Positions 16,984-27,687 are shown, counted from the first letter of the stretch. The stretch: DNA of 64,000 nucleotides from Pleodorina starrii (GCA_030267565.1 BRXU01000018.1:2046001-2110000); one strand, 5' to 3'. Program-made: numbers and translations. Notes: generated by a model from the sequence alone, not told the origin.

Positions 16984-17008
16984 GTCGGGTCGGGTCGGGT
17001 CGGGTCGC
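16984..17008. repeat. GTCGG pentamer repeat in the H4/H3 shared promoter
   Basis: About five tandem copies of GTCGG lie between the two divergent histone start codons. A regulatory role is only inferred from position. Confidence 0.6.
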
Positions 17009-17098
17009 CAGAGCCAACGGTCAACCGTACGCAGCGGGCCGGTCAAGATAAATTGAAGCCAGCTCCTGCCAGGATAGACCCAGCAATATCGGCTCTAG

Positions 17099-17683
<585 letters not shown>

Positions 17684-17735
17684 ACGGGCGGCCTTCTTCG
17701 GCTGCTTACTCCCTCGTGGCACAACAAAACAACCC

Positions 17736-17751
17736 GGTGTTTTTCAACACC
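17736..17751 (+). terminator. Histone 3' hairpin of H3
   Basis: GGTGTT-TTTC-AACACC, a perfect 6-bp stem preceded by AACCC, lies 52 bp after the H3 stop. Confidence 0.96.
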
Positions 17752-19062
17752 ACCCATATTGTTGCTCGACTATCACTTCCGAACTCTCCGTCGCATTGGT
17801 TTTGTCCCTAGAGAGCGGAGTGGTTGAGGGGACCTGTTTGAAGCCGGCCTGAGCGCCGCGGCTTCGTAGCGTCACTGCGTCAGTCGCCTGGCCACTCCCC
17901 TAGCCACCAGCCACCACGGTCTCTTTACTCCCACTGCGGAGCTTTGGCGTCCTCGCCAATAGCTACTGCAAAGGCTTCCCGCGCCATCTTTCCCCAATCA
18001 CCCGGAGCGCGTACTTCCGTTGATTTGCACTGAGAGCACTGAGTCCCTCAGTACGCAGCAACGTCCCGCGCGTACACTCCGCTATGGCCTATGGCGCTAT
18101 GGGCCAACCCCGCTGCAACGGGGTCCCACTGCGCTGAGCGCACCCAAATCAGAAGTAACCCTGCGAAAGATACGGTAAATGAGTGAAGAGAGATCTTCCC
18201 CCTCAGCTTCCCCCCGTGCAGCGGCTGCACGGCCCCGCTCATCGTGGTCAGCGCCCACACCATCCACCGTACCCACGCAGGCCGCCGCGGGCGTGGCCGC
18301 CGAATTCATGAGCCACCGTCAGCGTTTGCACCTTCGAGCTCCCCCTGGTAGCTAGGGTGCCGTGTCAGTCTGATGGGTGGTAGGTACGGGCTCCCAATAC
18401 GGGCTCCCTCCCTGGTGGGCTCATTCCACCTGACTGATGGCTTCATCCCTCCGCTGTGGGTTCATCCCTCGCTGCCTGAGAGGCGCCCTCAAGTTTGGCC
18501 GTGCAGCCGGGTCAAGTCTCTGGTCGCTTGGACCCGCTAGCTTTCCGGCGGTGTTGACTTCGGGTTAGGCCGCAGCAGCGTCAGCTGCGGTATGCGCCGT
18601 TGACCCCTGTTAGTCCCTTCACTGCGCAACGGTGCATTCAACCCAGGCCGCCGGTCGGCCATCGTGCGAAATAGGGGTCCTCTCTCCTCTGGCGGTCAGG
18701 CCTCACCGCGGTTTTGCACGTCAGCATGTGGCTGACGGCCTGACGCACGGGCTACGCCGCTCAAGGACGACCCCGACGCAAGGACCTCTCCGCTGAACCC
18801 GCAGCCGCTGGACGGGCTGTCGGACAGACATTCCCGGCGGCACCTGCAAGTCTCCTTGGGCCGTGTGGACCATTCCCAAAAGACGTGGTCCCGGTGGTCA
18901 CCGGCCATCCCCACGGAGGAACACGCGGAAGTTGAGCAGCCACGCCACCGACACATGCAGCCTACCGGGTACCCTTTGGTACAATAAACTTCAGCTGCCC
19001 GAACGCCGCAACAAACCCGTCCCCAGGTCTCGTCGATTCAGAGACATCCAAGCATGGAGGGT
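17752..19062. other. Spacer between histone pairs
   Basis: It lies between the 3' ends of H3 (plus) and H2B (minus). I see no conserved reading frame, RNA gene or clear repeat. Frames of up to 86 codons near 18.7-18.95 kb have no recognisable features. Confidence 0.55.
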
Positions 19063-19078
19063 GGTGTTGATAAACACC
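19063..19078 (-). terminator. Histone 3' hairpin of H2B
   Basis: On the minus strand GGTGTT-TATC-AACACC lies 21 bp beyond the H2B stop and is preceded by AACCC. Confidence 0.96.
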
Positions 19079-19099
19079 GGGTTATTTGAAAAGACCAAT

Positions 19100-19573
19100 T
19101 TACGCCGAGGTGAACTTGGTGACAGCCTTGGTGCCCTCGGACACGGCGTGCTTGGCCAGCTCGCCGGGCAGCACCAGGCGCACCGCGGTCTGGATCTCGC
19201 GCGACGTGACGGTGGGCTTCTTGTTGTAGCGGCTGAGCTTGGAGGCCTCGGTGGCGACCTTCTCGAAGATGTCGTTGATGAAGCTGTTCATGATGGACAT
19301 GGCCTTGGAGCTGATGCCGGTGTCGGGGTGCACCTGCTTGAGCACCTTGTAGATGTACAGCTTGTAGGTCTCGCTCTTGGCGACCTTGGCCTTCTTCTTG
19401 GCCTTCTTGTCGCCGTCGGCACCGCCCTCGGCAGCAGGCTCCTTGGCAGCCTTCTTCGCCGGCGACTTCTTCTCCTTCTTCGCCTTGGGGGCCTTCTCCG
19501 CCTTAGGCTTGGCCTCAGCCTTGGGCTCAGCGGCCTCGGGCGCCTTCTCCTCCTTAACGTTCTTGGGGGCCAT
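19100..19573 (-). CDS. Histone H2B
   Basis: Core nucleosome protein of 157 residues without introns. A long Lys/Ala/Pro/Glu-rich N-terminal tail (about residues 1-65, starting [18 protein letters not shown]) is typical of green algal and plant H2B. The histone fold follows: [20 protein letters not shown], then [19 protein letters not shown], and a C-terminal helix ending AVTKFTSA with the conserved ubiquitylatable lysine. The gene is divergent from H2A with 250 bp between start codons and carries its own 3' hairpin. Confidence 0.97.
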   Translation of the reverse strand: MAPKNVKEEKAPEAAEPKAEAKPKAEKAPKAKKEKKSPAKKAAKEPAAEGGADGDKKAKKKAKVAKSETYKLYIYKVLKQVHPDTGISSKAMSIMNSFINDIFEKVATEASKLSRYNKKPTVTSREIQTAVRLVLPGELAKHAVSEGTKAVTKFTSA

Positions 19574-19641
19574 TGTGATAGGCTGATATATATATTTGAA
19601 AGTTGTAACTTTAGTGGATAACCAATTTACCGGGTGACAGA

Positions 19642-19650
19642 GCTTTTAAA
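19642..19650 (-). promoter_or_regulatory. Possible TATA-like element of H2B
   Basis: The minus strand reads TTTAAAAGC about 70 bp upstream of the H2B ATG, the same spacing as the H4 TATA box. A longer ATATATAT run at 19587-19595 is too near the start codon. Confidence 0.35.
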
Positions 19651-19823
19651 GCTGTTGCGAGCTGTCGGTTGTGCAGTGCGAGCCGACCGGAGCTGCTCGT
19701 CCAACATGATAACGACCCGGCTCAAAGGGCCATACATAGTCTTGCCGGTTAGGATCGCACTTCGCAGTCTTCTTAAAATTTCCTCCTAGTTTCAACTACC
19801 ACATTCCTTACATCAACCCAAAA

Positions 19824-20222
19824 ATGGCTGGTCGTGGCAAGGGCAAGACCGCTGGGAAGAAGGCCGTGAGCCGCAGCTCTAAGGCCGGCCTGCAGTTTCC
19901 TGTGGGCCGCATCGCTCGCTATCTAAAGAAGGGCAAGTACGCGGAGCGCATCGGTGCTGGCGCGCCCGTGTACCTGGCCGCGGTGCTCGAGTACCTGACC
20001 GCCGAGGTGTTGGAGCTGGCCGGCAACGCTGCTCGCGACAACAAGAAGAACCGGATCATCCCGCGGCACATCCAGCTGGCCATCCGCAATGACGAGGAGC
20101 TGGGCAAGCTGCTGGGCGACGTGACCATTGCGTCGGGCGGTGTGATGCCTAACATCCATGCCGTGCTGCTGCCCAAGAAGTCCAAGGGCGGCAAGGCCGA
20201 GGACGGCTCCGCTGCCGTGTAA
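19824..20222 (+). CDS. Histone H2A
   Basis: Core nucleosome protein of 132 residues without introns. It begins [20 protein letters not shown]. The fold contains [40 protein letters not shown] and [18 protein letters not shown], with the acidic-patch residues of canonical H2A. The tail ends [10 protein letters not shown] without an SQEF motif, so it is canonical rather than H2A.X. It is divergent from H2B and followed by its own hairpin. Confidence 0.97.
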   Translation: MAGRGKGKTAGKKAVSRSSKAGLQFPVGRIARYLKKGKYAERIGAGAPVYLAAVLEYLTAEVLELAGNAARDNKKNRIIPRHIQLAIRNDEELGKLLGDVTIASGGVMPNIHAVLLPKKSKGGKAEDGSAAV

Positions 20223-20255
20223 TATGAGCACTCTTGTGCAGCGTTTACAAAACCC

Positions 20256-20271
20256 GGTGTTTCTCAACACC
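20256..20271 (+). terminator. Histone 3' hairpin of H2A
   Basis: GGTGTT-TCTC-AACACC lies 33 bp after the H2A stop and is preceded by AACCC. Confidence 0.96.
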
Positions 20272-20639
20272 ACCACTCTCGGTGACTGGACACCCTCCAT
20301 GTCTCCTTTGACAGAGGTCAGGCACCCTACATTACATATGCCCTCGCTGTAACGTTGCGTCGTCCACGACCAGCCCACGCCCCTGCCGCATGGTCAAAAT
20401 CTTCCCGCTCTTCCCCGTGCAGTTCCCCCGGGGGCCGAAAGGCTGTGACACTGGATGTAGTCACCCGCCCGCCACCGTATCTCTTAACCACAACGTAAAC
20501 GTCCCTGCCCCCCATCGCCGGCTATTACGGAAGCATCCGCTCTTACACGGAACTTGTAACTTGTATAATTACGCCGGCGCCGTAGACCCACGTACATCAC
20601 AGCCGTGATCGTGATGGCGATGAAGGCCTCATGTCCGCC

Positions 20640-21120
20640 CGCCTGTACACTCCGGGCTCGAAACGAGTCTGGGCTGGCCATCGTGCACTTGTCAGCTGGG
20701 AGTCAGGAAGTACTGTGCGGCACATCAGAAAATCCGGTGCCTGCCTTATCGGGCGCAAAATCGGGTTAGAAGTGCATCCATCAGGATCCCCAACCCACGT
20801 TCGCCTGCATCAGGATCCCCAACCCACGTTCGTTTCGACGCCCGCCGCCGCCAGCAGTTGGCGCAGGTGGCGGACCTGGCGGGAGCTGAGGCGCAGTGCG
20901 GCGAACTGGGGGGCCACCACCACCGCCACCAGCCAGCCCCGCTCCTGCGGACGTGGCAGTGTGTGTGTGTGTGTGGTAAGGAGGGGCCACAGGGGTGCAG
21001 CGGGCACGTTTATTTTTTGGTTCCGGGGCCGGCATGAAGGTGTTTACCGTGAAGGGGGTTTTTCGGATACAGATACGGGGTACGGTAATAGGGGGTCTGA
21101 GTGCAGTTGAGTGAAGGTGA
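20640..21120 (-). pseudogene. Displaced copy of the last exon and 3' region of the OPR-RAP gene
   Basis: This segment closely matches about 32.96-34.21 kb. Intron sequence (21000-21120), the final RAP-domain exon (about 20836-20946, encoding GWLVAVVVAPQFAALRL) and the 3' flank (20640-20780) are all represented. Relative to the 33-kb locus it lacks about 0.7 kb just after the stop codon and about 75 bp further on. The stop itself is lost: the frame runs from GVET into NVGWGS before ending. Intron sequence is retained, so it arose from genomic DNA, not from mRNA. It has no upstream RAP exons and is not expected to work. Confidence 0.85.
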
Positions 21121-21225
21121 ACCCCACGCAGGCTCCGTAATCAAAACCCGGGCACCCAGGCACACTGAACAGTCACCGAGAGAGCCGACTCGCAAGACTC
21201 CGTGGGCCAAGCAAGCGACTACTTT

Positions 21226-21244
21226 GGTGATGTTGAAAAACACC
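21226..21244 (-). other. Orphan, imperfect histone-type 3' hairpin
   Basis: On the minus strand the sequence reads AACAGGTGTTTTTCAACATC followed by ACC. This is the histone hairpin with a 2-nt insertion in the 3' arm. No histone gene lies upstream of it on that strand. It follows the Rep-like relic by about 45 bp. Confidence 0.55.
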
Positions 21245-21288
21245 TGTTTAACAGTCGCTGTCATAGATAGGATTAAGCCGCCTGCAGA

Positions 21289-21661
21289 TCAACGAGGTCC
21301 AGCCGGTCCGTCCGCGGTCCAGATGAGCGGCTTGGGCGCCACATTGGAGAAGAAATTAATGTGCGGCGGGTCAAACACCTTCAGACGGGCCTCATACTCG
21401 CCACATTCCACTCTGCCGTTCTTGAGCTTCTCACCAAAGACACACATCTCGTCGATATCCGCCGCGCTTGAGCCCCGCGGCAGGTCGATAGATGACCACG
21501 ATACGGTAGACTCCCGGTTCGTTGTATGCATACGCACAGTCGCGTTGGTTGCCCATCAGTTGCTTTTGAGTCGCCCCGTAGTTGCGCAGCAGGTGCATTC
21601 CGAGTCGGCTCTTGCCGCTGTTGCCGACCACATCCTGCACACACATAGCTAAGACGGCCAT
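21289..21661 (-). pseudogene. Broken Rep-type SF3 helicase relic (CRESS-DNA-like)
   Basis: Two overlapping minus-strand frames together show the order of motifs of the superfamily 3 helicase found in Rep proteins of small circular ssDNA viruses and related plasmids. Walker A is GNSGKSRLG in the first frame (21431-21661). Walker B is IDLPRG, followed by DIDEMCVFGEKLKNG and a motif C-like HINFFSNVAP in the second frame (21289-21537). A single frameshift just before Walker B separates them. A possible splice acceptor (TGTGTGCAG) precedes the Walker A exon. No HUH nuclease domain is visible upstream, so this is a fragment. Such relics are known in various eukaryotic genomes. The host range of the source is unknown. 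The call rests on motif order only. Confidence 0.65.
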
Positions 21662-21936
21662 GTAGGAAGGAGAATTCTGGCAAGTTAAGAATGGAGCACC
21701 GACCTGTGCGCAAGCGCTCTCAACTCATACGGTAGCCCAGCGGTTTAGAGATAGACCGCTATCACAGATAACGAGTAGGACTAGTAGCGGTACTGTTACC
21801 GCATGCCAGTGTCCGGTGGCTACCGTGCGTGGGCGCTAATGGGGTCGGTAACCCGTCCACCACCGGCAGCAGCGTTGCAGGCTTGGACTGTTTCATTCCC
21901 TTTTCACGTGCTCTTCGACGCCCTGCCGAACACCGC

Positions 21937-22925
21937 GTGCCCCGCACCCTCGCTGATGATTAAATAATTTAATTATAAATTAACTTAATAATATTAACCT
22001 AATTATATTAAATTATTAAATAAATTGCCGACCGGCCAGGGTGCTCGTGGTGCCGTCCTTCACGGCCGAGCTGCATCTCGTGAGAGTTGCGGCCGCAGCG
22101 GTGCCCGGTAGCGGGCCGCTGGCCGCCGCGCCGGCGGTGTGGCAGTGGCGGCAGCAGGCGCCCCAGCCGGCGGCAGTGGCGGCAGCGGGCCGCAGGACTA
22201 CTACTGCTGCCCCCGGGGACATGTTGAAGCGGCAGCCGCCGCCGCCAGCGGTGATGGCGGGATCGAGACTGTTCGTGCTTCAGGACGGCGCCTGCTATAA
22301 CCTCAAAGCCATCAGCCTGGAGCTCAGCAGGTGAGCGCGGGTGCGGTAGAGAGGGTGGGTGGGTGGATGCCGCGGCTGCTGCACAGTGTTTCTATGTATA
22401 TGGTGTGGTCTGCTGGAGGGTTTACAGCAGCAGGACACACGCTGCTGAATTCCGTACGTTTTAGGCGGGAAAATTCAGCCCGTGCTTGGCCGTGGATGGG
22501 CGGGTGTTAGTTGAGGACGGCGCTCTTCCCTCGGGCGCAATTATTTTATACCTTGCTTCAAGCCACTCCGGCACTTGCAGCTGCGGTGCACGGCGGTGTT
22601 GACGCACGATTGCGCCTGCTGGCATGTGCCTGCTGCCTACCGAACCTGCCTTCGTTCATCATAGTGCCACTTAAATGACATGTCCTCCCTAAAAGCATCC
22701 GCACCGACTTCCAAGTAAGGTCGCCATCTTGCTTGCATGGCCCCTCTGTTGATACACACACGCACGATCCTACCCCCTCGACCCCTGCAGGTTCCTCAAC
22801 TGCGGCAGGCCGTGGCCAGCCCTCGCGGCGCGGCTGCTGGTTTTGTTGCGCTCGGGTGTGACTGGTCGCGTCCCGCAGGGCGACCGGCACAAACAGCAAC
22901 TGACCGCGACCTGGCGCCTCCGACG
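21937..22925 (+). repeat. Left arm of a 9.1-kb inverted duplication
   Basis: It matches, inverted, 29840-31032. In order from the outer edge it contains GTGCCCCGCACCCTCGCTG, an AT-rich stretch (21956-22023), a GC-rich exon-like block (22041-22330), a block at about 22365-22530 and a block at 22775-22925. Spacing between blocks differs between the arms because of insertions or deletions. Confidence 0.85.
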
Positions 22926-22929
22926 TTAG
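22041..22929 (+). pseudogene. Two-exon gene fragment, left-arm copy, unknown family
   Basis: Exon-like block 22041-22330 ends at a strong donor (CAG|GTGAGC). It encodes a Pro/Ala-rich stretch followed by MAGSRLFVLQDGACYNLKAI. A 460-bp intron ends at CCCTGCAG, and the second block (22791-22929) reads LNCGRPWPALAARLLVLLRS before a stop created where palindrome P1 begins. The right-arm copy of the second block stays open for longer, so P1 seems to have truncated this copy. I do not recognise the protein. Confidence 0.4.
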
Positions 22930-23589
22930 TTCACAGCAATTGACTCTCCCAAAATGAATTAGATTCCAGGCAGGCCGCCTGCAGAACCAGACCGGAGAAA
23001 ATGATCACCGAGCAAATTAGTAAAAGCCCGCGCATTCACACATGTCACTGGGTGCTCCGGTAAATTCCGCACAGACCTGCCGCTTTATTTGCCCGCCTGC
23101 CCGCCCTCCGTGCACACTCGAAACCTCACGGTCACGACGCACGGGCGTACGCTACTCACACCCCTGCTCGCCATAAAACACAAAAGCGCTCATAGCATAG
23201 ATAAACACCGCCGCAGTCAGCAGCAACACGCACCGCCATTACGCCAGGCCATGGCGGTGCGTGTTGCTGCTGACTGCAGCGGTGTTATCTATGATATGAG
23301 CGCTTTTGTGTTTTTGGCGAGCAGGGGTGTAAGTAGCGCGCGCGTACGCCCGTACATCGTGACCGTGAGGTTTCGTGTGTGCGTGGAGGGCGGACAGGCG
23401 GGCAAATAAAGCGGCAGGTCTGTGCGGCATTGGCCGGAGCACCCAGTGAGATGTGTGAATGCGCGGGCTTTTCAGTTACTAATTTGCGGTTCGGTGATCA
23501 TTAATTTTCTCCGGTCGTGTTCTGCAGGCGGCCTGCCTGGAATCTAGTTCATTTCGGGAGAGTCAATTGCTGTGAACTAATGTCGGAGG
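22917..23589. mobile_element. Palindrome P1, foldback-type element
   Basis: Two arms of about 330 bp are near-perfect inverted copies around a centre near 23250. The outer ends read CCTCCGACGTTAGTTCACAG and its near complement. No gene lies inside. The structure resembles foldback elements or long-TIR MITEs. I see no clear target duplication. Confidence 0.8.
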
Positions 23590-24319
23590 GCTTGCTTGCG
23601 GATGTGCATGCGTGGTCGTATGATGAATCGGTTGACAGTGTGAGCCGCGCGACGATTAGGTAATAAGGGACCTACCCCTGCCCAGGTCGACTCGCTTGCT
23701 CAATAGTTTCCCAAGAGTCACTCTTCCCGTCATATATGCATGCCGATGCATCATTGTATCCATCGTCCACACACACACACACGGACCGCCCCACGTCCGG
23801 CCTTGCGTCCCCGCCTACTGGCCAACCATCCCCCGCCCCTTTCTTTCTCACCCCGGCAGTTTGCACGGCGGGCTGCTGCTGCGGCTGCAGCGGTTGTTGC
23901 GGCTGCTGCTGGTTATGGTGTTGGAAACATAAGTGTTTCCGGAGGGGTGGGGCGCGGGAGTGCACAATTGTTACCAGTTGGGTGTGATATGGCAATTGTG
24001 TGCTGTTCTCATAAAGTTTTGTGGGATTACCGGTATTCAGGAAGGGTTAGTTTAGGAGAAAGAAAGGTACACGCGCGCTATACCACCGGTAAACTTTAAT
24101 AAGCAAGGTAGAACAGCTACAAACAGTTTGTTATACGGTAGCTAGGATAAGAGGACGGTAACAAACGTACAAATTACTAAGGGTTTACAACGGAAAAACG
24201 ATATGGGCCATGGCATGCTAGTGGGTGCAACTAGACATATTTGTGCACAGTGCAAGAGCAAGGCGTATCACGACGCGTTTCGGCCTTGCCAAAGGGCCTC
24301 GTCAGGTGACTTCTGCAAG

Positions 24320-25196
24320 GGAAGCAATCCGTTCAGTCCGCCGGGTGAGGGTCCCTGCCCCCCAAAAACTCCAAGATACCGCACTTCTCTATGCACTACT
24401 TAAACTTTTATATGCTTTTCTATTGATGTGTGCCAAAAAAAGGGCGAACGGTGCACGACCTTTCGAACCATACTTTGCGGGTGCTCGTACGTTCAACATT
24501 GTGGAAACTGAACCCCATTTCGCCAAAGCTATGTCGGCCAACTACATCTCAACTTTGCAAAGCTCTAGTACAAACGCTCGGGGGCATTTCCCACTGGCTG
24601 CGAAACTCAATATTCGCGCGCAATGCTTTGACCCGTCGAGCGCAGTCCGCTATGACGCCGAAAGTGGTGAAGACCGATAAAGGAGTTAAAGCAAAGGATA
24701 TCTTGCGTGTACAGTTCCCTACTTACACCGACGATGCATTAGACTTTAAGCGGTTGTCCAAGTACAAGGGCGCGGGCCTGGTGCTGCCCAGTGCCCACAG
24801 CGACATTCCGCAGCGATAAAGCCCGACGCGAATTCGAGGTGCCTGTGGTCACATCCCGTCCAGAGCCCGTGGGTCTCAGACGTACTTGTCCAGACATCGC
24901 TGAAGCAGTGCGTCGAGCTCTGGACGGGATGTGACCACAGGCACCTCGAATTCGCGTCGGGCTTTATCGCTGCGGAATGTCGCTGTGGGCAGCACCAGGC
25001 CCGCGCCCTTGTACTTGGACAACCGCTTGTCTAATGCATCGTCGGTGTAAGTAGGGAACTGTACACGCAAGATATCCTTTGCTTTAACTCCTTTATCGGT
25101 CTTCACCACTTTCGGCGTCATAGCGGACTGCGCTCGACGGGTCAAAGCATTGCGCGCGAATATTGAGTTTCGCAGCCAGTGGGAAATGCCCCCGAG
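24320..25196. mobile_element. Insertion containing palindrome P2
   Basis: Arms 24577-24866 and 24915-25196 are inverted copies that differ by two small indels (3 and 7 bp) and a few substitutions. They are separated by a 48-bp spacer. Copy 2 of unit X at 28.8 kb is uninterrupted, so this looks like an inserted element. The alternative is a deletion in the other copy. Confidence 0.7.
24876..25121 (-). CDS. Small ORF in palindrome P2, unknown function
   Basis: About 81 residues begin MTPKVVKTDKGVKAKDILRV and end LDALLQRCLDKYV. The last 13 or so codons lie in the unique spacer between the arms. The frame is open further upstream to 25217. The opposite arm carries the same sequence on the plus strand, disrupted by the two indels. 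It is Lys/Asp/Leu-rich without a known domain. It may be a remnant of a transposon protein. Confidence 0.3.
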   Translation of the reverse strand: MTPKVVKTDKGVKAKDILRVQFPTYTDDALDKRLSKYKGAGLVLPTATFRSDKARREFEVPVVTSRPELDALLQRCLDKYV

Positions 25197-25232
25197 TGCT
25201 ATGCAAGTGCAACCCAAATCAAACTAGTGCCA

Positions 25233-26577
25233 TGCATGCGACCCGCTGGTATCGGATTTACGTTGTGTCGGAGCGTACTCACATTGGATGCGTCGCCGGA
25301 TTTGGGCAGGAACGGCGTTAGGAGCGGTGGTCCTTGCGTGGACGGTGGTCGAGCGGTCTGCAGCGGTGGTACGATTGGAAAGAATCGTTGCTTTGGTTAT
25401 GGTGAAGCTTGGTATGAATCGCGGAGCTGTGTGGCGGTGATAATCAGATAGGCAGCAGCACTCTTTACGCATGCGAGAGGCGCGAATTGCTTGTTGTATC
25501 GGCCGAACGCGGGCGTGGGTAGGTTGTCTGAGGAGAGGGGCGGGTTTGGCCTGAACTTCTTATGCTATCATTATCCGATATGGCGGCTGGAACTTACGTT
25601 GGGCGCGGTATCTGCCGGAGGTTGGTGATCGGCGCCAGGTGTTGGTAGTCGCTTGGTTACTTTTCTGAGGATGCAAAAAGGGTGCGGGGATGGGGCAAAT
25701 TAAGACGGCTTGGGGTTTGTAGTTTGGGAGCATTACGTGACAGATCATTTCAATCTAGGCGACAGTAGTGTTGCTCGGAGATTTGATGATTGTTTGGTTT
25801 AGACATTCTAGCGATTCCGCCGTAGGAGGACGGGTTTGTTCTAGGCTGTTCGGACCTCAAATTGTCTCTCGGATGTATGTAGAGTCGATCGACTTACGTG
25901 CGGTTGGGTCTCTTATGCGGAAATAACGTTGCGCGGCGACGTGGTGGGTCAGCAGTAGTCGTTGAGAAGATTTCTGCGAAGGATTGCAGTAAGAAGGATG
26001 CAGGGCGCGGTTTAGACGGTGGACGCGGTGAGTTTGGGCTTTGGGCGCGGTGGCCGGTGATGACGTTGGTTGTCATGGAGAGCGGAAAGCAGGGGTTCCG
26101 ATTCGATAACGTACCGATTGGGGCTTGGCTTGTCGATGAATTGCCAGTAGGACGGTGTCGAGGCTTGATTTGAGGGTGTCGGAAGAGATTTTGCAGCCTT
26201 AAAGCGTTTGTGCAGAGTGTACGGGTGCCTGGGGGGCCTGGTGGTTCCGGTGCCATGTCGATTTTGCTTTGTTTGTTTGGTGATGAGGCGGTGTAATTTG
26301 TATGTGAGGGAGGTGGTTTTTGTTTACTTATTTTATGAGTTATTAGAAAGGTAACGCTGTTTGATTTTTTGGGGCGGTTTTAACCGCGCGCTATTTGCGT
26401 GAAGTTAGGTTGGATTTTGGTGCGGGTTTGTAGTGCGGGTTTACGAGTGCGGGTTTGTAGTGCGGGTTTACGAGGAGTGTTGCTTTTGGGCCGTTTTGAA
26501 AGTAGACAAGAATTCCATGGAATCATTCGCAGCGGTTACAAAGGTATTGCGAGCAAGTAGCATCAGCCTGTTATTGG
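25233..26577. other. Lower-GC stretch without recognisable gene
   Basis: Base composition is clearly less GC-rich than in the host genes. A minus-strand frame at 25894-26256 (120 codons, Pro/Thr-rich) has no recognisable domain. About four copies of GTGCGGGTTT(G/A) units lie at 26420-26475. It is probably mobile-element sequence. Confidence 0.45.
26420..26475. repeat. 13-14-bp tandem repeat
   Basis: Four alternating units, GTGCGGGTTTGTA and GTGCGGGTTTACGA, lie head to tail. Confidence 0.8.
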
Positions 26578-26840
26578 CTGCTGCTGCTGCTGGTTATGGT
26601 GTTGGAAACAATAATGTTTCCGGAGGGGTGGGGCGCGGGAGTGCATAAATGTAAGCAGTTGGGTGTGAAATGGCAATTGGGTGCTGTTCATAAAGTTTAT
26701 TTAGGAAAGGTGAGTTTAGGAGAAAGGAAGAAAGGAAGGTACGTACAATTATAAACTTCAACAAGGTAGAACAGCTACAAACAGTTTGTTATACGGTAAG
26801 CTAAGAGGACGGTAACGGAAGTACAAATTACTAAGGGTTT

Positions 26841-27138
26841 TCATGAGAAATCATCGTTCGTTACACACAAAGGGTACCTGCAAGCAATGAAAGCCGTCTT
26901 TATTCGGTAGGTAGGCCGGGTGAGGGCCGGCTACCGCGAACGCTATCGCTCAGGCCTTAATGCCCACAGCCTCGCAGCAACCACCCTGTGTAGCTACAAA
27001 ACCCGAAAATCACTCCTCCACGCCTTCGCGGACACCTTAACTGGCACCATGTGCTGTACCAACGCCCTTATGAGGGCACAACTCCTCTGAGTTCACAGAA
27101 AACCTTGGTTTTCTAGCGTTGCACTCAGAAAACCTTCA
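26841..27138. repeat. LTR-like direct repeat
   Basis: The first about 98 bp recur at 27143-27240. The remaining about 200 bp recur at 28459-28661. The later part contains TTAATGCCCACAGCCTCGCA and GTGTAGCTACAAAACCCG. Confidence 0.75.
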
Positions 27139-27308
27139 GTTTTCATGAGAAATCATCGTTCGTTACACACAAAGGGTACCTGCAAGCAATGAAAGCCGTC
27201 TTTATTCGGTAGGTAGGCCGGGTGAGGGCCGGCTACCGCGAAACTTTAATAATCGAGGGAGGCGGGTAAAGCCAACCAACCCCCTGTCGCAGACAGGCCG
27301 ACGTTCGT

Positions 27309-27639
27309 ACCCCACGCCCTTAAGAGGGCCACGACCGCAAGCTAGGGCTTGCGCCGACCACGCACACCGAGGCTTGTGCCCCACCGCCCTTAAGAGGGCT
27401 ACGGCCGCAAGCTAGGGCTTGCGCCGACCACGCACACCGAGGCTTGCGCCCCACCGCCCTTAAGAGGGCTACGGCCGCAAGCTAGGGCTTGCGCCGACCA
27501 CGCACACCGAGGCTTGCACCCCACCGCCCTTAAGAGGGCCACGGCCGCAAGCTAGGGCTTGCGCCGACCACGCACACCGAGGCTTGCACCCCACCGCCCT
27601 TAAGAGGGCCACGGCCGCAAGCTAGGGCTTGCGCCGACC
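27309..27639. repeat. 70-bp minisatellite
   Basis: Five units of 70 bp are marked by TTAAGAGGGC at 27320, 27390, 27460, 27530 and 27600. Each contains the short inverted repeat CGCAAGCTAGGGCTTGCG. Units are more than 90 percent alike. The array lies just past the gag frame. Confidence 0.92.
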
Positions 27640-27687
27640 CAAGCCCAATGATGTCCGCTACTTCGGCGGGTTCGGGCACTCCTTGGC

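Larger units (their letters stand above)
23880..25232 (+). mobile_element. Repeat unit Q-X, copy 1, carrying the P2 insertion
   Basis: Block Q (about 23880-24186) matches 26578-26840. Block X (24187-24319 plus 25197-25232) matches 28666-28838. Here Q runs directly into X at AAGGGTTT|ACAACGG, while copy 2 has an LTR-type element at exactly that point. Conversely this copy is split by about 877 bp (24320-25196) that copy 2 lacks. The unit codes for nothing I recognise. Confidence 0.75.

Noticed and set aside
18863..19621. 252-codon plus-strand ORF over H2B
   Set aside because: Antisense of the Lys/Ala-rich H2B tail gives a long Leu/Gly-rich frame without real content.
21729..21765. tRNA or SINE suggested by GTAGCCCAGCGGTTTAGAG (A-box-like)
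   Set aside because: No B-box or T-arm follows at the right distance; too little to call.
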